Shown in pieces: positions 20,901 through 28,500 of a stretch of DNA of 29,728 bases. Numbering within the stretch: the stretch's first letter is position 1; each line of letters begins with the position of its first letter. Origin of the DNA: a virus. Position numbers and translations under genes: made by a program. The notes under the pieces are model-generated. The model was not told where the DNA came from and ran no database searches. It was given only the letters and a program-made list of their open reading frames with translations. Location of the stretch: positions 1 to 29,728 of the IMG/VR virus record IMGVR_UViG_3300026083_000350, one strand, 5' to 3'.

Positions 20901-23296
20901 TGGTTATTTTTGTATACAATATCATGTTGCCAATCAGGACAGTAAAATACAGAGTTGTTAGGTCTTCCAGGTGTCGTTAAAGAACTGTCATCTGCTCCGT
21001 ATGGTCTAGGCATTGCAAACCTAAACTTTTTGTACCCCAGATGACTTTCTAAAAATTGTAAAATTTCGGAAGCTTCGTTGTCATCTCTCATGTCAAAAAC
21101 CACATTAAAGGTTGACATGTTTTGATTTATAGATTTTTTATACCTTTTATTATAATACTCTAAAAACTTAGATTCTGTATGCTTTGGTTTTTGGGATAAA
21201 TTAAAAGACAACGTGGGCCGATGTTCAAAATTTCTAACCTTATAATATGGAAACTTAGCAATCTTTTCTGGGTCTTCTAGATAAATACTACTTCTTCCAC
21301 AAATAGCTGGAACAATAACATTGTAAGCTTCTCCTGATTTTAAAGTAAAGTTAGATAGAGGAGTGACTTCAAAAGAAAAAGATTCTGAATTTATATCTGA
21401 TTCTAATTGCAACTGAACGTAATTACTTAAATGTATGATTCTTTTTCTTTTCTCTCCTGTGATTTTATCTGTAAAATCTTTTGATATTAACTCGCAACCT
21501 TCTGGGAATATTGCCTTGGCCGCCAAGCAATCTTGTGGGCAAAACTTTAATTTGCTTACAGTAGCAGGCGCGTCTTTTGTTTTGTCTATAACTACTAGTG
21601 CGCGATCTTCATTGTCTTCTAATATTTCTTCTGGATCTGTTGTCAGTCCTAAATAGTTTCCAACATCAGATGGATCTCCCGACTCAAGAAGCTTGGATTT
21701 TAAAACTAACCTTGGGATTGGATCAGTTATTAATTTTTCGCAAGAATCTAACTGAATGTTTTTTTCAAAATCTGTTATTATTGATTGCTCAAAATATTCA
21801 ATAACAAACCCTTCTCCGTTTCCAAATATAAAAGTTTTATTGTTTATAGCTCTGAATACCCTAGCAAAACCTATAGAAAAAATAGAATCTTCTGGGTCAT
21901 CTACTTGTATATGCAAGCAATCTCCTTCTTTAAGATTTTGAGCTTCTCTAAAAAAAAGTACGCCAGATGTAGGTTTGTTATTTTCATCTGTTCTATAAAC
22001 ATATATTTCTATTAGAGAACTCAGAGGCTCTTTTGAATCTTCATCCATACTAAAAGTATCAAGCCTTATCGTTTTACCTTTTTCTAAGTCTATATCTTTG
22101 TTTACTTTAATTGGGAGTAGGGCATCAATTCTTTCATTGAATCCAGAATGACTTTCAACGCTTCTTAATGTACTCTCTGTGTTACAAATGAATTTTGCGG
22201 ATACGCTATTATTGTTTCTATAAGAAATACTGTGATCAAATTCTACACATGTGAACTTTAAATCCGTTCTGTATGGAAAACTATATACAAAATTAAATGC
22301 TTGTACATCTGTAGACAGCAATCGCTCTCCTTTGTAGTCTAACGCATAAATAGATTCATACGGGAAGTGTTTTTCTTGCAAGAAATGCAGTATAGCTTTT
22401 GCTTCTTTGTCTGTTCTGTTGTTGAAGCTTAAATTTAATTCAAGAGGCAGAGAATTGATGGCTAGATTGTTTACATAATCATAACCTTCGCCTAATTGCA
22501 TCGATTCGTTACTAGCTTTGTAAGATGATCTTGATCCATATGATGGCCTCCATACAAAATTTTGAGTCCAATTTTTTGAAGAGCTGGGGTAATTTGAGGG
22601 ACTTGATATATGATCCTCTACGCAGTAAAAAAATTTATTTGCCGAAGAAGATCTTACATCTCTAAACTCAAACCCTCCTTCTTTGTGTCCATATACAAAA
22701 ATAAAAGCTTGAGCCTTGACTGCGTTTTCAGGAATACTAGACGGCGCTACATCTAATTGAACGTTATAATATTCAGATTCGCTTAGCTCTGAAGATGCCA
22801 TAGGTCTTACAAGCGGCCTGTAGTTTTCTACTTCGATAAACTCTTCTTTTGCATCAAAAAATTTAACTCCTACTCCGACACCATTTGAATATAATTTATC
22901 AATTACCCCATTTGATGTTTGAATGTCTGTTAAGTACGGATCTTGCGTGTCAGACAACGCTGTTGTTTTTCTTACATATGTTTTAAAAGTATATGGTATA
23001 CTTTTGTCTATCGAAAAAATAAAACCAAAAGGTATTTCGATATTGCCAGACACAACAGTTTTTTTAAAAAATCTACCTCTACTTGGGTCTATTGATATTA
23101 ACGCGCCTTCTTCATCTGATATTTTGACATTACCTGGCGAGCAATCAAAATTTTTATCGCTTATTAAATTATTACCATCAGGCCTAGCGACAGAATATTT
23201 ATCTATTTCATTTGGCACAGATAAGTTGTCTACCTTTACGATATCGTTTTTTTGGTAGCTTTTTTCTAGTTGCCAACTTTTTGCTGAAATATCCAT
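17978..23296 (-). CDS. Giant gpM-like tail protein with duplicated gpM domain and vWA-like domain
   Basis: A 1772-residue tail protein. Two copies of a lambda gpM-type domain are visible: residues about 280-372 (DKEAKAILHFLQEKHFPYES, later VEFDHSISYRNNNSVSAKFI) and 690-810 (DNEASEILQFLESHLGYKKF, YCPDWQHDIVYKNNHLISA). Residues about 865-1125 resemble a von Willebrand factor A domain: ETDIIFMVDGDPI, VNIGLILIGHSEEN, INRAFSSALAQLY, ERIIFLISDFLFSS. The N-terminus (WQLEKSYQKNDIVKV) and residues 222-249 (FFYCVEDHISS...NWTQNFVW) look like a CBM5/12-like module split by an insert. A late beta-rich part (about 1660-1720) holds NPKIKFLTGKNTNRSIEI and EEGDRFIIEG, similar to gpL/DUF2163-type segments. Lambda gpM is about 110 residues, so this is a vastly expanded relative. 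Confidence 0.78.
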   Translation of the reverse strand: MDISAKSWQLEKSYQKNDIVKVDNLSVPNEIDKYSVARPDGNNLISDKNFDCSPGNVKISDEEGALISIDPSRGRFFKKTVVSGNIEIPFGFIFSIDKSIPYTFKTYVRKTTALSDTQDPYLTDIQTSNGVIDKLYSNGVGVGVKFFDAKEEFIEVENYRPLVRPMASSELSESEYYNVQLDVAPSSIPENAVKAQAFIFVYGHKEGGFEFRDVRSSSANKFFYCVEDHISSPSNYPSSSKNWTQNFVWRPSYGSRSSYKASNESMQLGEGYDYVNNLAINSLPLELNLSFNNRTDKEAKAILHFLQEKHFPYESIYALDYKGERLLSTDVQAFNFVYSFPYRTDLKFTCVEFDHSISYRNNNSVSAKFICNTESTLRSVESHSGFNERIDALLPIKVNKDIDLEKGKTIRLDTFSMDEDSKEPLSSLIEIYVYRTDENNKPTSGVLFFREAQNLKEGDCLHIQVDDPEDSIFSIGFARVFRAINNKTFIFGNGEGFVIEYFEQSIITDFEKNIQLDSCEKLITDPIPRLVLKSKLLESGDPSDVGNYLGLTTDPEEILEDNEDRALVVIDKTKDAPATVSKLKFCPQDCLAAKAIFPEGCELISKDFTDKITGEKRKRIIHLSNYVQLQLESDINSESFSFEVTPLSNFTLKSGEAYNVIVPAICGRSSIYLEDPEKIAKFPYYKVRNFEHRPTLSFNLSQKPKHTESKFLEYYNKRYKKSINQNMSTFNVVFDMRDDNEASEILQFLESHLGYKKFRFAMPRPYGADDSSLTTPGRPNNSVFYCPDWQHDIVYKNNHLISATFIESTTNIQEDVSNIEEPCFGVTLFDNINRHSLCTFSSVAIASHQSGLKTRGSEFYSEINNKETDIIFMVDGDPILSNKDFLINDGGGTTERITKYNFLKDILLKMIVSYDGGKMPGTEDYKGIYETPTLVEFSSIDGDSNSPPWATTTENNETISLIEKIYSEIYDDESKVIEEELSSSGYNLNNFLRFEIKLENKRVNIGLILIGHSEENIVDISDYPDSFDKFLTYNKIKNSPSSDQYYNKDINRAFSSALAQLYNSRRAGRVDERIIFLISDFLFSSEQHEYLLEMTSELKNGVLAKRRPKDSVLRRFGFNPSGNSNVFVHPVSPFTKLKDYGFPISKYKASYAKIYNPDYEGVYSDVGEVNPSWYEEKLSTKLIPCVFGIFNGTASSSVFEKYAFDFEQDSEKKPQFLHEISSDGTGSKESERVAEILKITSQITSENGFEGGFSINLKNCGPNPIKLINSIINSKKDSSSSKWSVERIKKGIPKNNNYESFEYLNRLQLRETPAIGQGGQYFNDPNNQTIFGTLQSNVIWQNFNTKYEVYRNGEVEEINGGWKPGRKNYEIQTENLESIVLDSGEKLMTDLIRYENYRSEGVNNDGIAKKGFSVRSTKTESGIEVIDYNITKPSEENLFQGDYSHLPVLKDGESIDLFFGVRSNLNNFEKEDFEIVINTLDLKDEKMDCYSRFNFSVYPDSSVEEKDQKEVIVPPLISINWDLNANNACNPSPWQEYNNVVNSAEMTSSVRYELSGSSNCGQGCPVTQSGTGQATIVVGPKDVDLKIDAEGIAEVQDEPYDQMTLRLNGEDYNNELISDLKGFTYKAGCQEIKSFLPRVGDVQGQISKKEFSTNLTESDNFFNPRFQSYAGRNPKIKFLTGKNTNRSIEIDSFTAASKTIKTKQDFEFNPEEGDRFIIEGSHINRRIDRSNEIFKLKANKTYNFNLNFSTNDHLFHLDSFYYQIDLTFTKST
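19922..20704 (-). other. von Willebrand factor A-like domain
   Basis: Residues about 865-1125. The first metal-site motif is DGDPI in place of DxSxS, the second Thr position is replaced (INRAFSSALAQLY), and the third motif is LISDF in place of LiTDG. The fold order is preserved, but metal binding is uncertain. Large inserts lie between strands. Confidence 0.55.
20867..22459 (-). repeat. Two gpM-like domain copies within one protein
   Basis: Copy 1 at about 22459-22181 and copy 2 at about 21229-20867 (residues about 280-372 and 690-810). Both have the helix pattern 'EA..ILhFL', an aromatic and glycine-containing stretch, then 'hsI.Y.NN..vSA.FI'. They are separated by about 320 residues. Nucleotide identity is not obvious, so the duplication is old. 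Confidence 0.7.
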
Positions 23297-24507
23297 TATC
23301 TATAAGATTGCCTAACAGTTGCCCTTCCTCTGAGGTATCCCCCTTCTGAAACAGTTAATGCGTCTTGATCGACAACCCCGTATTGTTTTAATTCTTCTGG
23401 GACTTCTTCTGGCAAAACTAAATTTCCAAGTAACCTAAACTCTTTTAGTTTGCCCTGATTATTGTCTGAGAAATTTTTTGAGAAACCAATGTCATATAGC
23501 TTTATAGTTACATCAGCTCTTTGCCCAGTTATTTTTAAAAAAGGATCTAATTTTTCGCCTTGAAGGTTGATGGTTATGTCTATTTCATTTTTGGTTACCC
23601 TGGTTGGCAGTTCTCCGTCTAGATCAAAATTACCACTTATTGGGATTGGTACTTCTGGGATTCTATTTGCTGATATATTGTAATCAAAAGAAAGCGGATA
23701 TTGTATGCCGACATCATTCGTGCCTAGTATTTCGCTTCTTGATGCATGCGGTACGGTTATCTGATTTTCTTTTAAACAATCATAGTTTTCAGTAATACTA
23801 TCTGCTAATCCTTCTATATATTCCATCTTACCATAAACATCTAAGCTGGCTTCTGCGGTAATAGGTTGAAAAGGAGATGCGCTAAAACTCATTTCTGTTA
23901 AATATATATCGTTAAATGCATAGTCGCCTAAACAACCTGTCATCTTCGCTTCGTTCACCTGAGGGTAAATTTTAGGATCAAGTAATCCCGTGAGGTCTGC
24001 AAAAGTATGAAGGTTTCCAGTATTCATGTAGTAACTAAAATTCAACCTTCCCCTCACAGGGCCTCTAGCCGAATGATTCCTTACAACCTCCACTTCTCCA
24101 TAGGGAACGTCTTCTTCAATATCTAAAGTCATCTCTCCAGTTGATCTAACTTTAATGTGATAATCTCCAGCTTCTAAATCATCTGCTAATATCAGCGACT
24201 GTCCATTGGGGTAAGCTATCTTTTGCCCACTTCTTATAACCTCTATTGAATTTGACATTTTCATCCCAGGCCCCGAAGGAGGACCAAGTATAAAGCCAGA
24301 TTCGTGTGCTCCAGTGAAATGGATATTTTCTTTTTGAAAAGCAAAAGATATGTTATGGTCGTCAACATATTTTCTCGCTTCTATTGGTTGGTTAGCAGAT
24401 ATACTAGCTGAATTTGCAAAAACCATAATTGGATCTTGACCTTCAGACGCAAGCAATAGAGGTACATCTTCGTACCTGTAAAAAGGTTTATTTTTTCTAT
24501 TACTCAT
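23296..24507 (-). CDS. Tail structural protein, paralogue of its upstream neighbour
   Basis: A 403-residue beta-rich protein. Segments such as HESGFILGPPSGPGM (67-81), SFSASPFQPITAEASLDVYG (209-228) and PLSFDYNISANRIPEVPIPI resemble, in order, parts of the 358-residue protein encoded just upstream. It ends GGYLRGRATVRQSYR. It could be a tail tube or distal tail protein; it lies between tape measure and gpM, where lambda has nothing. The ATG overlaps the upstream stop by four bases (ATGA), and its TAA shares a base with the next ATG (TAATG). No catalytic motif is visible. Confidence 0.65.
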   Translation of the reverse strand: MSNRKNKPFYRYEDVPLLLASEGQDPIMVFANSASISANQPIEARKYVDDHNISFAFQKENIHFTGAHESGFILGPPSGPGMKMSNSIEVIRSGQKIAYPNGQSLILADDLEAGDYHIKVRSTGEMTLDIEEDVPYGEVEVVRNHSARGPVRGRLNFSYYMNTGNLHTFADLTGLLDPKIYPQVNEAKMTGCLGDYAFNDIYLTEMSFSASPFQPITAEASLDVYGKMEYIEGLADSITENYDCLKENQITVPHASRSEILGTNDVGIQYPLSFDYNISANRIPEVPIPISGNFDLDGELPTRVTKNEIDITINLQGEKLDPFLKITGQRADVTIKLYDIGFSKNFSDNNQGKLKEFRLLGNLVLPEEVPEELKQYGVVDQDALTVSEGGYLRGRATVRQSYR

Positions 24508-25580
24508 CTCTTATTATAATAAGCTATATAGCTTAAATTTGCAGTCAATCTTCCCTCTGTAGACGCAGACATTGATTCATTAATCAGTCTAGCTAACTTT
24601 ACTGTGTAGCTTTGTATAGGTTCTCCAAAGCAATCTTTTATTCTTATGGCTAAATTATGTAGAGTAGGAGATTTTAAATACTTTCTCAGGCTTTTGTATT
24701 TTCTTTCGTCAACTTCAACCGTAAAATCGGTTTTGGTGGTAATGGGCCAAATTACATCAACTTGAGCAGGCACTGTTGATCCTACTGTGTAAATAGGATC
24801 TATACCAATATTTATAGTATGATTAAATGACGTAATTCTATCGAATACATAATCGCCTTTATCTCCTTCGTAGTCAGTGGGATAGGATTCACCCTCACCT
24901 TCTCTTAACAGTCCTCCTATTTCAACTTCTATAGATTTTTGATTTGTTAGTCTTATTTCAGGGAAAGGTGATTCTCCTGAAGCGTTATAAGTTGTGGGGT
25001 TGTCTGTATTTTCTTGTATAAATAAAAAATTATCTTCGCTTTTTAGGTCTGTATCATCTTCATTTTCTATGATATCTGGAGACCCGCCTATATCTCCTAG
25101 AACTCTAATATTTGTGCTTGTTGTTGGTAATTGACCTATTCCACATGATACAGAATGACTTGTTATGTACCCACTATGAAACCCAAAATAACTATTACCA
25201 TGATGAATACTACCTGTAAATGGGTTGTCACCAGTAAAATTTAGCATAAAATCTTCGCTAACTAAAATTGAATTTATGTTAAAAGTTCCTTCTAGTGGCG
25301 CATTTAATACAGCTAAACTTTCTGGCAGTCTCTCATTTCTTTCCCTGGTGCATATTCTTTCTTGTAAAAGCTTGAAACCTTCAGCGTCCAACAAAAACCC
25401 CTGCTCAGTGACCTGGAAATAATGAGCTTGTTCATAAAATGATTTATTAACATGGCCCCAGCCAAGTACATTTATAGGTTTTTCTGATATAGAATAAGAA
25501 CCCTCAACGCTTTGCACTCCAGAAATTTGAGTGCCGTTAAGATAAAATTGCTGCTCATAACCTAGTACTGCCTGTCTCAT
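24504..25580 (-). CDS. Tail tube-like / distal tail structural protein
   Basis: A 358-residue beta-rich protein, first gene after the tape measure. The N-terminus FYLNGTQISGVQSVEGSYSI (12-31) has the 'F.lnG..i.GvQsv.gsy' character of tail tube-type proteins, followed by PINVLGWGHV. The middle GYITSHSVSCGIGQLPTTST (139-158) and later FNHTINIGIDPIYTVG align in order with parts of the next gene's product. It ends with LTANLSYIAYYNKR, a typical sandwich strand. GTGGGG lies about 10 bases upstream of the ATG as a weak ribosome-binding site. Tube protein, Dit-like adaptor or decoration protein are all possible. Confidence 0.65.
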   Translation of the reverse strand: MRQAVLGYEQQFYLNGTQISGVQSVEGSYSISEKPINVLGWGHVNKSFYEQAHYFQVTEQGFLLDAEGFKLLQERICTRERNERLPESLAVLNAPLEGTFNINSILVSEDFMLNFTGDNPFTGSIHHGNSYFGFHSGYITSHSVSCGIGQLPTTSTNIRVLGDIGGSPDIIENEDDTDLKSEDNFLFIQENTDNPTTYNASGESPFPEIRLTNQKSIEVEIGGLLREGEGESYPTDYEGDKGDYVFDRITSFNHTINIGIDPIYTVGSTVPAQVDVIWPITTKTDFTVEVDERKYKSLRKYLKSPTLHNLAIRIKDCFGEPIQSYTVKLARLINESMSASTEGRLTANLSYIAYYNKR

Positions 25581-28500
25581 CTATCAAGTTCCCCACCTAA
25601 CCTCTTCTCCTCTCTTATAACCTCTAGAACTCTTGTCTTTATTTTCATTGCAAGTTCTTGTTCTTGTTGGAAAGATCCTTCTGGAGTTTGGGCTTCCACA
25701 CTTTCTTTGCCAGAGCTATCAATGGTAACGTTTACATTAATGTTGTTAGTTATTTCATTATTTTGGGCGGCACTTGTTTTTTCTATGCCTGAAGCTTTTG
25801 GCGGCTCAATTAAAGGTTGGATTCTATTTACTGGTTCGTTAGATGTGGCTTGTGTTTGATTGGGTTGATTTAACGCAAAGTTTGCACTGCTTCCTGTGCC
25901 CACTATTCCGCCTTCGTAATAACCAGTTGCACCCCTTCTAAATCCATCAGGATTCTGCATTGCGAATCGCATGGTGTTTGGATTATCTCGCATCAGTTTA
26001 TCTGTGGAGCTTTTTCTTATTATAAAATCTCCTTCGTCGAGACCAACAGGACCAACCTTATCAATTCCAGATGGACCTTGAATTGTAGGCATTGAGCCAG
26101 TTCTGTTCATTGTTTCAAGATTCTGATAGCCAATTCTTCTTGCTATGCTTGAAGGTATAAAACCTTCGCCTCTTGTTAACATTGATGGAATTTTTCCTCC
26201 AGAATTTTTTCGCAAGGCTCTATTCTCGTAAGAGCTTTCCATGTTGTTTGAACTTGGGCGAGTAGGATCAGTAAAAGGCCTGTCGTCAAATGTTCTTGTC
26301 TTTGTTACTTTAAAGAAATTGCCAGGTTGATAAGAGATTGATCCTTCAGGCCCAACTCTTCTTCTGTCTTGAGGTGTTAAGGTGCGCGTGGTTGCATTCT
26401 TTTTACCTTTATTAGTTGTGTATTCTATTGGCTGTCCAGTTTCAAAAGAGTTTTTTATTTGATTGTAACTAAGATCATATCCAGCTTTATTTGCTGATCG
26501 ATAAGCGTCTGAATATTCTCCAAAACCTAAATCTCCATTAAAGAAATCGTTAGCTTGATTGCCAATATATTTTCCCGCCTTAACAAAAGGTGATGATATG
26601 AAATCAACTGTTTTTCTTAAAGGTTCCCTGAGTACGTTTGTTAGTTCTCCTATAGCAAAACTGCTAATAAATCCCATGGCCTGCTGGAGGTATCCCATTC
26701 TTTTTTTGAATTTAGCATTCTTTTGATCCACTTCGTATGCAGCTTTCTCTAAAAGATAATCTTTATACTCTTGCATCTCCTGGCTTTTCGCTAAAGCCCT
26801 TCCGCTCATTCTTGGGTCTCCTGTTTTTAAACTAACATCAGAGCCCAGGGAAAGGGGGCTCATCTTTTTCATATCAAAGACAGGTGGCCCCTTTTTCTTG
26901 CTTTGATCCTCCATTGCTTTACTTACAGCTTTAGCAGTTATAGTCATTACTGCTGCTTGGGTAGCTCCTTTAAAGAATCTAGTAGCTCTTCCTCCTTCTG
27001 AGAAATTTTCAACCTCTTCTTTGGGTACAACATATTCACCAGCGGTAAGCATTGCTGGTACATTATCGATGCCTCCTGGACCTTTGACTAGACCTCCTTT
27101 TGCAAAGTGTTTGATTTCCCCTCCCCAGAATTTATTTCTTCCTTTCGGTCTTACCACTTTCTGTGGTGGCGATTGAGGGCTCGTGGGTTGAGTCGCAATA
27201 TTATTTGTCAAGCTTTTAAGCTTATTGGCCTCTTCAACCGCCATCGTTGATACCTGCCGTAGGGCTTCTGAATACTGATCTAAGGGTAATGTCCCTTGTT
27301 GAAGATTTGTTGATAATTCTCCTAGATTATCTTGATATTTATTAAGGGTTTGTAATTGAGACTGATCAAGCTTAATTTCTAGATCCCCTTTTCCTTCCTT
27401 TGCTTCTGTGGCTTTTTCTAATAATACTGCTTTTATTTCACCTAATTTAGTTACAGCTTCATTAGATTCCATTATTTTTTTAGAATTAGAAGGAGCCCCT
27501 TCGGCGAGTTCTGCAAGGGCCATTAATCTTCCTCTGACAGGTCTTCCACGCACCCCCTGATTATTGTTTCTTTCTACTAACCCCTGAACGCCAGGTTCGT
27601 TTGGATAAAATAAATTTTTCTTTTCTTTAAGGTGAGTATTTTGAACTTTGAGTATGTCCAAGTTTTCTTGTACTTGGTTTAGATCAAATATAGGCTTTGT
27701 TGGGCCACCAGGTCGATTACTTAGTTGTTTATGCTCAGTTATCGCAGCTTTTGCGGCTATTGCAGCTCGATCCGTTCTACTCATGTTCGAAAACGCATCT
27801 TCTGTTGGCTGACTTTCCGCAAATAGCATTGCATCTTCTATGCTTTTATTTCTTGCTTTTAGTTTTTCTTGATTGTTTTGAATTTCTGATAAAGGCGTGA
27901 CTCTTCCTCCTCTTCCTCCTACTGTATCATAAGTTTCTTTAGAAACATTTCTAAATTGCTCGGCTAATAAATCCTTTTCTGCCGCAGGTTTTAATTTTTT
28001 CTTTTCTTCTCTTACTGTTTGCAGGACTTTGCTTAAGTCTTGTACAAAAGTTCCCGTAGCACTAATGAAATCCTCTATTTCTATACCTAGGTTTGTTATA
28101 TGTTTTTCTAAGTCGCTTCCTTTTGGAGCTATTCCTTCTAAGGCAGTTTTGTTTGTTTCTTCTATTTTATTTGCTATCTCTTGCAATGAAGCTGCACTCT
28201 CGGAGGATTTTTCAGGTTTTATTCCTTTCATTAATTGAGTTCTTAATTTTTCCAAGGCCGAAGTATTTGCAGATACTGCGTCGTTGTTTGCCAGTAAAAA
28301 TTTATTCGCTTCTTGCTCGGGATCTACTCCAGTAAATGCATAAGTTAAATTGCTGATAATTTTATCAACATTATGCTGCATCATTCTATCTAGAACTGCT
28401 TCAGCTAAACCAAGCCCAAGATCTCGATACGCATCGCCTACTGATTTAGCGCCTGACCCAATGTCTTTAAACATTTGAACCATATTGGTTCTTAAATTTT

